64,000 nucleotides of DNA from positions 124,001 through 188,000 of the forward strand of contig NZ_NOYI01000009.1 in the NCBI RefSeq assembly GCF_002258785.1, written 5' to 3'. This DNA is from Rhodococcus sp. 06-235-1A. GTDB lineage: Bacteria > Actinomycetota > Actinomycetes > Mycobacteriales > Mycobacteriaceae. The translations under genes and the position numbers were made by a program. Every line of letters begins with the position of its first letter. The stretch's first letter is position 1. Of this stretch, positions 50,743 through 61,022 are shown in pieces. Below the pieces are notes generated by a model that was not told the origin of the DNA, searched no databases, and was given only the letters and a program-made list of their open reading frames with translations.

Positions 50743-53700
50743 GAGCTGCCTCCATGATCGCTTCGTCCACGTCCGCGCCGTTCTTCTCGGCTTCGGAGAT
50801 GGCCAGCAGTACCTTCTTGTAATCGCGAGGCATGACCTTCACGAAATGGTTCACCTGCTGTGACCAATCCGCGAGGATCCGCTCGGCCACCTCGGAGCCG
50901 GTCTGCTCCTGGTGACGCGTGACGATGTCGCGGAGCCAGGTGAACTCGTCACCCTCGAGCTCCTCGATGTCGACCAGCTCGGTGTTGAGGTTGGCCTCGA
51001 ACGTCTTGTTCGGATCGAAGATGAACGCGACGCCACCGGACATGCCGGCACCGAAGTTACGACCCGTCGAGCCGAGGATGACGACCTTGCCGCCCGTCAT
51101 GTACTCGCAACCGTGATCGCCGACGCCTTCGACGACGGCCTCCGCACCGGAGTTACGTACGGCGAATCGCTCACCGACGACACCTCGAATGAGTGCCTCA
51201 CCGCTGGTGGCACCGAACAGGAAGACGTTGCCACCGATGATGTTGTCCTCGGCGACGAATCCCTCGGGCGCACTCAGCGACGGACGCAGCACGAGATGTC
51301 CACCGGACAGCCCCTTGCCGACGAAGTCGTTGGCGTCACCCTGCAGGCGGAGCGTCATTCCGGAGGGGACGAACGCACCGAAACTGTTACCGGCCGAGCC
51401 GGTGAACGTGATGTCGATCGTGTCGTCCGGCAGGCCGACGCCGCCGTACGCCTTGGTGACCTCGTGCCCGAGCATCGTGCCGACGGTGCGGTTGACGTTG
51501 GTGATCTTGGACTCGAAGACGACCTTCTCACCCTTGTCCAGCGCATTGCGGCTGGCCGCGATGAGCTGCTGGTCGAGGGCCTTGTCGAGTCCGTGATCCT
51601 GAACCCCGGTGTTGTAGAGGTTCTGGTTCATGAACGCCGACTCGACCTCTTCGAGGATCGGCGACAGATCCAGCTTCGACGCCTTCCAGTGCTCCTTGGC
51701 CGCGGTGGTGTCCAGCAAGCCCACCTGACCGACGGCCTCGTCGAGCGTGCGGAACCCGAGCTCGGCCATGAGCTCGCGGACCTCTTCGGCGATGAACATG
51801 AAGAAGTTCTCGACGAACTCGGGCTTGCCTGCAAAACGCTTACGCAGCAACGGGTTCTGTGTGGCAACGCCCACGGGACAGGTATCGAGGTGGCAGACGC
51901 GCATCATGATGCAGCCCGAGACGACGAGCGGAGCGGTGGCGAAGCCGAACTCCTCACCGCCGAGCAGTGCGGCGACCATGACGTCACGGCCGGTCTTGAG
52001 CTGACCGTCCACCTGCACGACGATGCGATCGCGAAGACCGTTGAGCAACAACGTCTGCTGGGTCTCGGCCAAGCCGAGCTCCCACGGTCCACCGGCGTGC
52101 TTGACCGACGTCAGCGGCGTCGCGCCGGTGCCGCCGTCGTGGCCCGAGATCAGCACCACGTCGGCATGTGCCTTGGACACACCGGCAGCGACCGTTCCGA
52201 CACCGACCTCGGAGACCAGCTTCACGTGGATGCGGGCCTGCGGGTTGGCGTTCTTCAGGTCGTGGATCAGCTGTGCGAGATCCTCGATCGAGTAGATGTC
52301 GTGGTGCGGCGGCGGCGAGATCAGGCCGACGCCGGGCGTCGAATGCCGAACCTCGGCGACCCACGGGTACACCTTGTGCGCCGGAAGCTGGCCGCCCTCA
52401 CCGGGCTTGGCTCCCTGCGCCATCTTGATCTGGATGTCGGTGCAGTTGGTCAGGTAATGCGATGTGACACCGAAGCGTCCCGACGCGACCTGCTTGACGG
52501 CCGACCGTCGCCAGTCCCCGTTCTCGTCGGGGGTGAACCGCGAGACATCCTCGCCGCCCTCACCGGAGTTGGAGCGTCCGCCGAGACGGTTCATGGCGAT
52601 GGCCAGGGTCTCGTGCGCCTCGGCCGAGATGGAGCCGTAGCTCATCGCGCCCGTGGAGAACCGCTTGACGATCTCGCTGGCCGGCTCGACCTCGTCGATC
52701 GAAATGGCTTGCCGCTCTTCGGTCTTGAACCGAAACAGACCGCGCAGCGACGCGAGACGCTCGGACTGGTCGTCGACCATCTTCGTGTATTCCTTGAAGA
52801 TGTCGTACTGACCGGTGCGGGTGGAGTGCTGCAGCTTGAACACGGTGTCGGGGTTGAAGAGGTGGTACTCCCCTTCACGACGCCACTGGTACTCGCCGCC
52901 GGTCTCGAGCTCTCGGTGAGCACGCTCCTGACGGTTGTCGAGGTACGCCACCGCGTGCCGTGCTGCGACGTCGTCGGCGACCTGATCGAGATCGATACCG
53001 CCGAGATGGCTGTTCAGGCCGGTGAAGTACTCGTCCACCAGCTCCTGAGACAGGCCGATGACCTGGAACAGCTGAGCACCGGTGTACGACGCGAGAGTCG
53101 AGATGCCCATCTTGGACATCACCTTCAGCACACCCTTGCCCGCGGCCTTGATGTAGTTGGAGACGGCCTTGTCGAAGTCGATGCCGGTGAGGGCACCGCG
53201 CTCGATCATGTCCTCGATCGACTCGAACGCCATGTACGGGTTGACCGCTGCTGCACCGAATCCGATGAGCAGGGCCATGTGGTGCACCTCGCGGGCGTCA
53301 CCGGCCTCGATGATGAGACCGACCTTGGTGCGGGTCTTCTCGCGGACCAGGTGATGGTGCACCGCGGAGGTGAGCAGCAGTGACGGGATCGGAGCGAGCT
53401 TCTCGCTCGACTCCCGGTCGGAGAGCACGATGATCCGCGCGCCGCCCGAGATGGCAGCGGACACCTGAGCGCGGATGGCCTCCAACGACTTTCGGAGACC
53501 CTCCCCGCCCTCGGCGACCGGGTAGAGGCCGCGCACGACCACCGAACGAAGCTCTTCCTGCGTGCCCTCGTCGTTGATGTGGACGAGCTTGGCGAGATCG
53601 TCGTTGTGCAGGATCGGCTGCGGCAGCACGATCTGCTTGCAGCTCTCGGCGTTCGGATTGAGCAGATCGCCCTCGGGGCCGATGGTGCCGCCGAGGCTGG

Positions 53701-55324
53701 TGACGATCTCCTCGCGGATCGCGTCGAGCGGCGGGTTGGTGACCTGCGCGAAAAGCTGGGAGAAGTAGTCGAACAACATCCGCGGACGAGCCGACAGGAC
53801 CGCGATCGGGGTATCGGTACCCATGGACCCGATGGCCTCGGCACCGGACTTCGCCATCGGCGAGACCAGTACGTTCAGCTCCTCGGTGGTGTAACCGAAG
53901 ATCTGCTGCCGAATGAGAACGCGATCGTGCGGCATGTGCACGTGCGGACGCTCGGGCAGATCGTCGATCGAGGTCAGACCCTCGTCGAGCCACTGCTGGT
54001 ACGGATGCTCGGCCGCGAGCTCGTCCTTGATCTCGTCGTCGGAGACGATCCGGCCCTGCGCGGTGTCCACCAAGAACATCCGGCCCGGCTGCAGGCGCAC
54101 CTTGCGAATGACCTTGGACGGATCGATATCGAGAACACCGACCTCGGACGCCATGACGACCAGACCGTCGTCGGTGACCCAGAGCCGGCTCGGGCGCAGG
54201 CCGTTGCGGTCGAGGACCGCGCCGATGACGGTGCCGTCGGTGAAGCACACCGACGCCGGTCCGTCCCAGGGCTCCATCAGCGAGGAGTGGTACTTGTAGA
54301 ACGCCCGACGCGCCGGGTCCATGGACTCGTGGCGCTCCCAGGCCTCGGGAATCATCATGAGCACGGCGTGCGGCAGGCTTCGTCCGCCGAGGTGCAGCAG
54401 CTCGAGCACCTCGTCGAAACGTGCTGTGTCACTTGCTCCGTGGGTGACCACGGGGAAGATCTTCTCGAGGGCCTCGGAGCCACCGAACACGTCGGAGGTG
54501 ATGAGTGCCTCGCGGGCGCGCATCCAGTTCTCGTTACCGGTGGCGGTGTTGATCTCGCCGTTGTGGGCGACGCGTCGGAACGGATGCGCCAGCGGCCACG
54601 ACGGGAACGTGTTGGTGGAGAAGCGCGAATGCACAAGTCCCAGTGCGCTTTCCACACGTTCGTCCTGCAGGTCCAGGTAGAAGCCCTTGAGCTGTGGAGT
54701 CGTCAGCATGCCCTTGTAGACGAAGGTCTGCGAGGACAGGGACGGGAAGTAGACCGTTTCGCGGCCCGGGCCGTCCTTGCCTGCACCCTCTTCGCCCAGC
54801 TCGTGCTCGACGCGCTTGCGGATGACGAACGCACGACGCTCCAGATCGAGATCGGTGACCGATGCGTCGGGGGCGGCGAGGAACAGCTGACGGAAGGTCG
54901 GCATCGCATCGCGCGCGAGGGCTCCGAGCGAGGAGTCGTCGGTGGGGACCTCACGCCAACCCAGAACCGACAGGCCCTCGCTCTCGACGATGCGCTCGAC
55001 ACCCTCGCAGGCACGCGCTGCGTCGCTACGGCCCTGAGGAAGGAACGCGACACCGGTTGCGTACGCACCGGGAGCGGGAAGCTCGAAATCTACGACCGCG
55101 CGAAAGAACGCGTCCGGAACCTGGATCAGAATGCCCGCACCGTCACCGGTGTTCGGTTCGGAGCCGGCAGCACCGCGGTGCTCGAGGTTGACCAGTGCAG
55201 TGATCGCCTTCTCGACGATGTCACGACTGCGGCGACCGTGCATGTCCACCACGAACGCGACACCACAGGAGTCGTGCTCGTTGACGGGATCGTAGAGGCC
55301 TTGCGGGCCCGGAGTGTGCTTCAT
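50735..55324 (-). CDS. gltB: Glutamate synthase, large (alpha) subunit
   Basis: 1529 residues from ATG 55324; the frame stays open upstream, but the conserved start [20 protein letters not shown] fits. Domains: class II glutamine amidotransferase (1-about 420; catalytic Cys20 after a short propeptide), central and FMN-binding synthase domain (about 480-1230) with the 3Fe-4S cluster cysteines in [15 protein letters not shown], and the C-terminal GXGXG beta-helix (about 1260-1500). With GltD it makes two glutamates from glutamine and 2-oxoglutarate. It forms an operon with gltD. Long plus-strand frames across it are shadows. Confidence 0.97.
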   Translation of the reverse strand: MKHTPGPQGLYDPVNEHDSCGVAFVVDMHGRRSRDIVEKAITALVNLEHRGAAGSEPNTGDGAGILIQVPDAFFRAVVDFELPAPGAYATGVAFLPQGRSDAARACEGVERIVESEGLSVLGWREVPTDDSSLGALARDAMPTFRQLFLAAPDASVTDLDLERRAFVIRKRVEHELGEEGAGKDGPGRETVYFPSLSSQTFVYKGMLTTPQLKGFYLDLQDERVESALGLVHSRFSTNTFPSWPLAHPFRRVAHNGEINTATGNENWMRAREALITSDVFGGSEALEKIFPVVTHGASDTARFDEVLELLHLGGRSLPHAVLMMIPEAWERHESMDPARRAFYKYHSSLMEPWDGPASVCFTDGTVIGAVLDRNGLRPSRLWVTDDGLVVMASEVGVLDIDPSKVIRKVRLQPGRMFLVDTAQGRIVSDDEIKDELAAEHPYQQWLDEGLTSIDDLPERPHVHMPHDRVLIRQQIFGYTTEELNVLVSPMAKSGAEAIGSMGTDTPIAVLSARPRMLFDYFSQLFAQVTNPPLDAIREEIVTSLGGTIGPEGDLLNPNAESCKQIVLPQPILHNDDLAKLVHINDEGTQEELRSVVVRGLYPVAEGGEGLRKSLEAIRAQVSAAISGGARIIVLSDRESSEKLAPIPSLLLTSAVHHHLVREKTRTKVGLIIEAGDAREVHHMALLIGFGAAAVNPYMAFESIEDMIERGALTGIDFDKAVSNYIKAAGKGVLKVMSKMGISTLASYTGAQLFQVIGLSQELVDEYFTGLNSHLGGIDLDQVADDVAARHAVAYLDNRQERAHRELETGGEYQWRREGEYHLFNPDTVFKLQHSTRTGQYDIFKEYTKMVDDQSERLASLRGLFRFKTEERQAISIDEVEPASEIVKRFSTGAMSYGSISAEAHETLAIAMNRLGGRSNSGEGGEDVSRFTPDENGDWRRSAVKQVASGRFGVTSHYLTNCTDIQIKMAQGAKPGEGGQLPAHKVYPWVAEVRHSTPGVGLISPPPHHDIYSIEDLAQLIHDLKNANPQARIHVKLVSEVGVGTVAAGVSKAHADVVLISGHDGGTGATPLTSVKHAGGPWELGLAETQQTLLLNGLRDRIVVQVDGQLKTGRDVMVAALLGGEEFGFATAPLVVSGCIMMRVCHLDTCPVGVATQNPLLRKRFAGKPEFVENFFMFIAEEVRELMAELGFRTLDEAVGQVGLLDTTAAKEHWKASKLDLSPILEEVESAFMNQNLYNTGVQDHGLDKALDQQLIAASRNALDKGEKVVFESKITNVNRTVGTMLGHEVTKAYGGVGLPDDTIDITFTGSAGNSFGAFVPSGMTLRLQGDANDFVGKGLSGGHLVLRPSLSAPEGFVAEDNIIGGNVFLFGATSGEALIRGVVGERFAVRNSGAEAVVEGVGDHGCEYMTGGKVVILGSTGRNFGAGMSGGVAFIFDPNKTFEANLNTELVDIEELEGDEFTWLRDIVTRHQEQTGSEVAERILADWSQQVNHFVKVMPRDYKKVLLAISEAEKNGADVDEAIMEAARG

Positions 55325-55561
55325 ACCTAGCCTTCGGATAAGTCCAGCCTTGAAACTCGTCGGCGACGGTGTGGTGTAACCGGCTGCTCGAACGGCCTGC
55401 GGTGCGTCCTCGCCGTTGAAGCAGCACCTGTCGATCGTCGACGCTTTCCTCTGCACGAGCGGGTGAGCTCATGGTAGAAAAGTGAGGGTCTCGACGGATC
55501 CGGCCGTGGTGAGGCCGATCCAACTACGAACGATAAGTCAGCACCTGGGTGCCCCCGCAAA

Positions 55562-55580
55562 TAAGGTAAGCCTATTATGG
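55562..55580. promoter_or_regulatory. Candidate DtxR/IdeR-type iron box upstream of gltB
   Basis: TAAGGTAAGCCTATTATGG matches the mycobacterial IdeR consensus TWAGGTWAGSCTWACCTWA at 14 of 19 positions, with a perfect left half and a weak right half. It overlaps the candidate gltB promoter. GltB and GltD are iron-sulfur proteins, so iron control is plausible but unproven. Confidence 0.35.
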
Positions 55581-55711
55581 GCGTTAACCTGCGAATTTAC
55601 GCCATCAGGTCGTCATTTCGGACGGTGCCCGGTCGGGGATCGGCTCCGACGAATCGCGGAGGTCGAGAAGTACACGCGTGTAAGTCGATCGAAGAGGGCC
55701 GGAAATGCAAA

Positions 55712-55743
55712 CTGGCCGCAGCGATCGAATCAGCTGCGGCCAG
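55712..55743 (-). terminator. Intrinsic terminator of the tRNA-Leu gene
   Basis: Perfect 11-bp arms (CTGGCCGCAGC, 55712-55722; GCTGCGGCCAG, 55733-55743) around a 10-nt loop. On the minus strand they are followed by TTTGCATTT, 3 nt after the tRNA end. Confidence 0.8.
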
Positions 55744-55745
55744 AG

Positions 55746-55831
55746 TGGTGGGCGGAGGGGGACTTGAACCCCCACGTCCATAAGGACACTGGCACCTGAA
55801 GCCAGCGCGTCTGCCATTCCGCCACCCGCCC
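55746..55831 (-). tRNA. tRNA-Leu (anticodon CAG)
   Basis: On the minus strand a full leucine tRNA can be folded: acceptor GGGCGGG/TCCGCCC, D-arm GCGGAATGGCAGACGC, anticodon stem CTGGC-TTCAGGT-GCCAG with anticodon CAG, a class II variable arm (TGTCCTTATGGACG), T-arm GGGGG-TTCAAGT-CCCCC, and an encoded CCA end. TAGTGT (55846-55851) is a suitable -10. A tRNA-Leu beside fhaA is also found in related actinobacteria. Confidence 0.96.
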
Positions 55832-56038
55832 GGGTAACGGCGAGAACACTAACACGCACCCCGCCGCGCTCGAAAATCGCGGCCCCGAGCCGTCCGAGGG
55901 TAACGGCGGCACGCGGTCCGCGTCGGCGGCACCGTATATCATGCTTGCAGCGCGACTTCGTGATGACACGCGGCTGTCGCACCCTGCGCACCTGCAGGCA
56001 CCACACGGTGGAAGAACACAGTGAGAGGAGGGGTCACG

Positions 56039-57499
56039 ATGGGCATCGTTCAGCGTTTCGAACGCAAGCTCCAGGGCGCTGTCGGCGACGTCTTCGCCCG
56101 CGTGTTCGGCGGTGGCGTCGTCCCGGCCGAAGTGGAAGCGGCGCTCCAACAGGAAGCGTCCGATCTGGTTCGGCCCCTCGACGGCGGCCACTACCTGGCA
56201 CCGAACAGCTACGTGATCACCATCAACAACTCGGACCACGACGAGCTCGCCGGCGATCGGGAACTCACGGTCAAGGCGTTCTCCCGCCACCTCGACGATT
56301 ACATCCGAGATCAGGGGTGGCAGACCTACGGCGACGTGGTGGTTCGCTTCGAGCCGTCGCCGTCACTTCACACCGGTCAGTTCCGAGCCAGTGGCTCGGT
56401 CGATCCCGATGTGGGACGATCGGCGACTGCTGCACGGAACACCCCCGCACAGCAGGGCGTGTCTGCCCAGCAGAACGTATCGGCCCAGCAGAACGTTTCG
56501 GCCAAGCCAGCACCCAGTCCCGTCCCTTCAGCTACGCAGAGACCGTCTGCCCCACCGATGTCGATACCAGGAGCCGGCCACATGACGCAGAACCCAGGCT
56601 ACGACCCGCAGCGCGATCCCGCGGACGGTCATCGTCCCGATCCGCGCGCTCGCAACGGTTACGCCGGTGGCCAGGACCCGCGCTACGCCGGGCGTGAGCA
56701 GAACGGCTACGACGGTCAGGGCTACGCCCCTGCCGACTACGATCCCCGCTACGACCAGCAGTCGTACAACGGTCAGGGCTACGAGCAGCCCTACGGCGAG
56801 CAGGGCCAGGCCTACAGCGCCGCCGGTGGCCAGGACTACGACGCGCAGTCCTACGGTCAGGATCAGGGCTACGACGCGCAGGGTTACAACGCGCAGGGCT
56901 ACGACGCCCAGGGTTACAACGCGCAAGGCTACGACGCCCAGGGTTACAACGGTCAGGGCTACGACGCCCAGGGCTACGAATACAACGGTGGCGAGCAGGA
57001 TGCTGCGTACTCGCAGTCGCCCTATCAGGAGCAGGCCTACAGCGAGCAGGCCGGGCAGTACGCCGAACCACGGGCCGCCGGATATCAGCAGCCCGGATAC
57101 GACTACCCGCCCGCGCAGCCGGCCTACGGCCGCGGCTACCCGCAGGGTGCAGGCGGCCGCGGTGACGGGTACGGCTACGACCAGCCCGCCGCATATTCGG
57201 GCCAGAGTCAGTCGTTGGCCGCCACGCTGCAGCTCGAAGACGGCAGTGGCCGCTACTTCCAGCTCCGGGACGGCCAGAACATCATCGGCCGCGGCCAGGA
57301 CGCCCAGTTCCGGCTACCCGATACCGGTGTCTCCCGGCGGCACATCGAGATTCGCTGGGACGGCCGAGTAGCCATGCTCTCCGACCTGGGGTCCACCAAC
57401 GGCACCACCGTCAACGGTGCCCCGGTTCAGGACTGGCAGTTGGCCGACGGAGACGTCATCAGGGCCGGTCACTCCGAGATTCTGGTCCGGATCGTCTGA
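56039..57499 (+). CDS. fhaA: FhaA: DUF3662 and FHA domain protein
   Basis: 486 residues from ATG 56039 (GAGAGGAGG upstream). The N-terminal DUF3662 domain (about 1-125; FERKLQGAVGDVFARVFGGG) is followed by a long Gln/Tyr/Gly/Asp-rich linker (about 135-395) containing alternating GYDAQ/GYNAQ repeats. The C-terminal FHA domain (about 405-486) has the phosphothreonine-binding residues in IIGRGQDAQFRL, SRRHIEI and STNGTTVNG. In mycobacteria FhaA binds phosphorylated MviN and helps control peptidoglycan precursor flipping. It heads the growth-signalling operon, with TATCAT (55937-55942) as a candidate -10. Confidence 0.95.
   Translation: MGIVQRFERKLQGAVGDVFARVFGGGVVPAEVEAALQQEASDLVRPLDGGHYLAPNSYVITINNSDHDELAGDRELTVKAFSRHLDDYIRDQGWQTYGDVVVRFEPSPSLHTGQFRASGSVDPDVGRSATAARNTPAQQGVSAQQNVSAQQNVSAKPAPSPVPSATQRPSAPPMSIPGAGHMTQNPGYDPQRDPADGHRPDPRARNGYAGGQDPRYAGREQNGYDGQGYAPADYDPRYDQQSYNGQGYEQPYGEQGQAYSAAGGQDYDAQSYGQDQGYDAQGYNAQGYDAQGYNAQGYDAQGYNGQGYDAQGYEYNGGEQDAAYSQSPYQEQAYSEQAGQYAEPRAAGYQQPGYDYPPAQPAYGRGYPQGAGGRGDGYGYDQPAAYSGQSQSLAATLQLEDGSGRYFQLRDGQNIIGRGQDAQFRLPDTGVSRRHIEIRWDGRVAMLSDLGSTNGTTVNGAPVQDWQLADGDVIRAGHSEILVRIV
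56867..56971 (+). repeat. Tandem 15-bp repeat (30-bp higher order), seven units, in fhaA
   Basis: Units GGCTACGACGCCCAG and GGTTACAACGCGCAG alternate, encoding Gly-Tyr-Asp-Ala-Gln and Gly-Tyr-Asn-Ala-Gln. The alternation gives a 30-bp period. It lies in the disordered linker of FhaA, and unit gain or loss would keep the frame. Confidence 0.9.
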
Positions 57500-57667
57500 C
57501 GTTCGACGTGGGCTCGGGCGCACGTTCGACTCGCACTCTCGTCCACCCGAATGTCGTCCACACGAGCGGCTTCACCCTATGATGCTGCGAGACAACCATG
57601 TCTGCCGCGCCGCAACGTTCAGGCGTGTGGGGAGCAGGTCCGATCGCGAAGGAGGAGGTGAATCGTC

Positions 57668-58132
57668 GTGCAGGGATTGATTCTGCAACTGACCAGGGCA
57701 GGCTTCCTGCTCTTGCTGTGGTTCTTCGTCTGGGCCGTCATTCGCACCCTGCGCAGCGACATCTACGCGGCCGCGGGCATGCGAGTACCCGCTCGTTACT
57801 CCGGTGGATCGAAGGTCCTTCCGTCGTTCAGCAAGCAGAAGGTGGCCAAGTACCTCGTGGTGACCCAAGGCGGTCTCGCAGGAACGCGTATCTCGCTCGG
57901 CACGCAGCCTGTCCTCATCGGACGCGCGGACGACTCGACTCTCGTTCTGACAGACGACTATTCGTCGACCCGACATGCACGTCTCTCGCCGCGCGGCGGT
58001 GACTGGTACGTCGAGGATCTCGGCTCGACCAACGGCACCTACCTCGACCGCGCGAAAGTGACCACCGCCGTACGCGTCCCACTGGGAACACCGGTCCGTG
58101 TCGGCAAGACCGTGATCGAGTTGCGCCCGTGA
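57668..58132 (+). CDS. fhaB: FhaB (FipA): membrane-anchored FHA protein
   Basis: 154 residues from GTG 57668 (GGAGGTG upstream). One N-terminal membrane helix (about 6-26: LTRAGFLLLLWFFVWAVIRT) is followed by an FHA domain (about 62-154) with IGRADDSTLVL, SSTRHARLS and GSTNGTYLDR. In mycobacteria FipA is phosphorylated by PknA and needed for cell division under oxidative stress. It overlaps pstP by GTGA. Confidence 0.94.
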   Translation: MQGLILQLTRAGFLLLLWFFVWAVIRTLRSDIYAAAGMRVPARYSGGSKVLPSFSKQKVAKYLVVTQGGLAGTRISLGTQPVLIGRADDSTLVLTDDYSSTRHARLSPRGGDWYVEDLGSTNGTYLDRAKVTTAVRVPLGTPVRVGKTVIELRP

Positions 58133-59568
58133 CCCTCGTCCTTCGCTACGCCGCCCGCAGTGATCGCGGTCTGGTTCGCTCCAACAACGAGGACTCCGTG
58201 TACGCCGGAGCTCGACTGCTGGCCCTGGCCGACGGTATGGGCGGTCACGCCGCCGGTGAAGTGGCGTCGCAGTTGATGATCGCCGCGCTCGCTCATCTCG
58301 ACGACGACGAGCCCGGCGAGGACCTGCTGGGAAAGCTCGAAGCGGCCACCCGTGAAGGCAACGCGTCCATCGCCGATCAGGTCGAGGACGAGCCCGAGCT
58401 GGACGGCATGGGGACGACGCTGACCGCAATCCTGTTCGCGGGCAAGCGAATCGGACTGGTCCACATCGGCGACTCCCGGGCGTACATGCTGCGCGACGGT
58501 TCGCTCACCCAGATCACTCGTGACGACACGTTCGTTCAGTCACTCGTCGACGAGGGCCGTATCACCGCCGAGCAGGCACACACGCACCCACAGCGTTCGC
58601 TGATCATGCGCGCTCTCACCGGCAACGAGATCGAGCCGACGCTGACCGTTCGGGAAGTGCGTGCAGGCGACCGCTACCTGCTGTGCTCCGACGGCCTCTC
58701 GGACGTCGTCAGCGACGAGACCATCGAGAACACCATGAACGAGGGCGAAACCGGCCCGTGCGCCGATCGCCTCATCGAACTCGCACTGCGCAGCGGCGGG
58801 CCAGACAACGTCACCGTCGTCGTCGCCGACGTGATCGACCTCGACTACGGACAGAGCCACCCGATCCTCGGCGGCGCCGCCAGCACCGAGGACGAGGAGG
58901 ACGCCCCTCCGCCGAACACGGCAGCAGGACGCGCCGCCGCGATGCGACCGCCCCGCACGACGCCCAAGCGCGTCACCAGCCCCGTCGTCGCGCCCGAGAA
59001 GAAGTCGCACAAGCTGCGCTGGTCGTTGATCGCCCTGACCCTGGTGGTGCTGGCGGGAATCGGTGCGCTCGTTGCCAATTCGATCATCAAGGGCAACTAC
59101 TACGTCGGCGCCGACAACAGCAAGGTCACCGTTCTGCGCGGACTCCCCGGGTCGGTACTGGGCTACTCGCTGCAGAGTGTGGAACTGATCGGCTGCCTCG
59201 ACGGCGACGGGGCCGTCACGCTGACCGCTCCCGGTGCTGCTCCGGCCGATTGCAATCCGTTCGAGATCGACGACCTTCTGCCCGCAGCACGCGAGCAGGT
59301 CACGGCCGGACTACCGTCGGGATCGCTGGACAACGCGCGCGGTCAGGTCGAGAGGCTCGCCTCGGGCGACCTGCTGCAGGTCTGCGAGACGGAGCCGGTC
59401 GTCACCACCACCGTCGAACCGACCCCGACGACGATCATCCCGCCACCCGGAGTGCCCTTGCCTCCGGTTGCGGAGCCCGTTCCCGAGGCCGCGCCGACCA
59501 CCACCGCGGTGCCGACACCGACGGTTCCGCAGGTTCCCGGCCAGAACTGCAGGACCGGTACTCGATGA
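58129..59568 (+). CDS. pstP: PstP: PP2C-type Ser/Thr protein phosphatase
   Basis: 479 residues from GTG 58129. The PP2C domain (about 1-240) shows RSDRGLVRSNNEDSVYAG (about 9-26), LADGMGGHAAGEVAS (about 34-48), GDSRAYMLRDG and the late metal-site GGPDNVTVVVADV. A helix (about 299-321) crosses the membrane, and an external domain with a Thr/Pro-rich tail ends the protein. PstP reverses the phosphorylation made by PknA and PknB. It overlaps rodA by ATGA. Confidence 0.96.
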   Translation: MTLVLRYAARSDRGLVRSNNEDSVYAGARLLALADGMGGHAAGEVASQLMIAALAHLDDDEPGEDLLGKLEAATREGNASIADQVEDEPELDGMGTTLTAILFAGKRIGLVHIGDSRAYMLRDGSLTQITRDDTFVQSLVDEGRITAEQAHTHPQRSLIMRALTGNEIEPTLTVREVRAGDRYLLCSDGLSDVVSDETIENTMNEGETGPCADRLIELALRSGGPDNVTVVVADVIDLDYGQSHPILGGAASTEDEEDAPPPNTAAGRAAAMRPPRTTPKRVTSPVVAPEKKSHKLRWSLIALTLVVLAGIGALVANSIIKGNYYVGADNSKVTVLRGLPGSVLGYSLQSVELIGCLDGDGAVTLTAPGAAPADCNPFEIDDLLPAAREQVTAGLPSGSLDNARGQVERLASGDLLQVCETEPVVTTTVEPTPTTIIPPPGVPLPPVAEPVPEAAPTTTAVPTPTVPQVPGQNCRTGTR

Positions 59569-61022
59569 GTTCCAACGTTTCCGCGGGAGGGTCCTTTCCG
59601 AGTCCGCCCGGAGGTTTCGCTCCCGCACCGATCCAATCGAACCGTCGTGGCGTCGAGTTGCTTCTGCTCGGGGCCGCGGTCCTGATCACCACGATCTCGC
59701 TGGTGCTGGTCGAGGCCAGCCAGGAACAGACCATCACCTGGGATCTCGCGAAGTACGCGATCGCGTATCTCGCACTGATGACCGTGGCGCACCTGGCCGT
59801 GCGTCGCTTCGCGCCGTACGCCGACCCGCTGTTGCTCCCAATCGTGGCGCTGCTCAACGGACTCGGTCTTGTCCTCATCCACCGTCTCGACCTGGCCGAT
59901 CAGCAGCAGGCCCAGTACCTCGGTAACCCCATTCCGTCACCCGACGCCAACCAGCAGGTGTTGTGGACGACGTTGGCGATCGCCGGCTTCGTGGCCCTAC
60001 TGGTGCTGCTGCGCGACTACCGAACACTGGCTCGCTACGGCTACACCGTCGGGCTCGCCGGCCTGGTACTGCTCGCGATTCCGGCGATGTTGCCGTCGGC
60101 GTTCTCGGAGGTGAACGGCTCCAAGATCTGGATCCGGCTGCCCGGCTTCAGTATTCAGCCCGGTGAGTTCGCGAAGATTCTGCTGCTCATCTTCTTCGCT
60201 TCGCTGCTGGTCGCCAAGCGCGAGTTGTTCACTGTCGCGGGCAAGCATTTTCTCGGCATGGATTTCCCGCGGGCCCGCGATCTCGGTCCGATCCTGGTCG
60301 TCTGGATCGTCTCGGTCGGCGTACTCGTGTTCGAGAAAGACCTCGGCACATCGCTGCTGATCTTCGGAACCGTGCTGGTGATGATCTACATCGCCACCGA
60401 ACGCGTCGGCTGGTTGATCATCGGGTTCGGCCTGCTGCTCGTCGGATTCCTCTTCGCCTACCAGGTGTTCGGCCACGTCAAGATCCGAACCGACACCTGG
60501 CTGCACCCGTTCGACGACTACAACGACACCGGCTATCAGATCGTCCAGTCGATGTTCAGCTTCGCCACAGGCGGATTGGCCGGCACCGGCCTCGGTAGTG
60601 GTCGCCCGTCCCAGGTTCCGTTCGCGAAAACGGACTTCATCATCGCGACCGTCGGCGAGGAACTCGGCCTCATCGGCCTGACCGCGGTGCTGATCCTGTA
60701 CTTGCTGTTGATCATTCGCGGCATGCGGACCGCGCTGGCCGTCCGAGACAGCTTCGGCAAGCTGCTGGCCGCCGGCCTGTCCTTCACGGTCGCCATCCAG
60801 TTGTTCGTCGTGGTCGGCGGCGTCACCAAGCTCATTCCGCTCACCGGCCTCACCACGCCGTATCTGTCCTACGGAGGATCTTCGCTTCTCGCCAACTACC
60901 TGCTGCTCGCATTGCTGATCAAGATCTCCGACGCAGCCCGTGAGCCGGCAACGCCCAAGAAGAAGCCCACCCCTGCAGCGCCGATTGCGGACGCGCCCAC
61001 CGAGATGGTGAAGCGCCCATGA
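59565..61022 (+). CDS. rodA: RodA/FtsW-family peptidoglycan glycosyltransferase
   Basis: 485 residues, SEDS family with about twelve membrane helices. The active-site region is visible as EVNGSKIWIRLPGFSIQPGE (about 181-200) with the SEDS catalytic Asp expected in a later loop (GRPSQVPFAKTDFIIATVGE region, about 346-365). The final helix pair carries GLTTPYLSYGGSSLLAN (about 427-443), the family hallmark. RodA polymerises lipid II at sites of wall growth together with PbpA. Both ends overlap the neighbours by 4 nt. Confidence 0.95.
   Translation: MSSNVSAGGSFPSPPGGFAPAPIQSNRRGVELLLLGAAVLITTISLVLVEASQEQTITWDLAKYAIAYLALMTVAHLAVRRFAPYADPLLLPIVALLNGLGLVLIHRLDLADQQQAQYLGNPIPSPDANQQVLWTTLAIAGFVALLVLLRDYRTLARYGYTVGLAGLVLLAIPAMLPSAFSEVNGSKIWIRLPGFSIQPGEFAKILLLIFFASLLVAKRELFTVAGKHFLGMDFPRARDLGPILVVWIVSVGVLVFEKDLGTSLLIFGTVLVMIYIATERVGWLIIGFGLLLVGFLFAYQVFGHVKIRTDTWLHPFDDYNDTGYQIVQSMFSFATGGLAGTGLGSGRPSQVPFAKTDFIIATVGEELGLIGLTAVLILYLLLIIRGMRTALAVRDSFGKLLAAGLSFTVAIQLFVVVGGVTKLIPLTGLTTPYLSYGGSSLLANYLLLALLIKISDAAREPATPKKKPTPAAPIADAPTEMVKRP

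Larger units (their letters stand above)
55325..55745. other. 421-bp gene-free region: gltB promoter side and tRNA terminator
   Basis: There is no credible gene. It holds a DtxR/IdeR-box-like sequence (55562-55580), an AT-rich patch (55560-55600) containing CATAAT on the minus strand as a candidate gltB -10, and the tRNA terminator (55712-55743). The plus-strand frames here are short and lack starts with ribosome sites. Confidence 0.6.

Noticed and set aside
50912-55330. Long plus-strand reading frames of 823 and 583 codons opposite gltB
   Set aside because: They mirror the codon pattern of gltB, lack any recognisable domain, and run across a gene with unmistakable glutamate synthase motifs.
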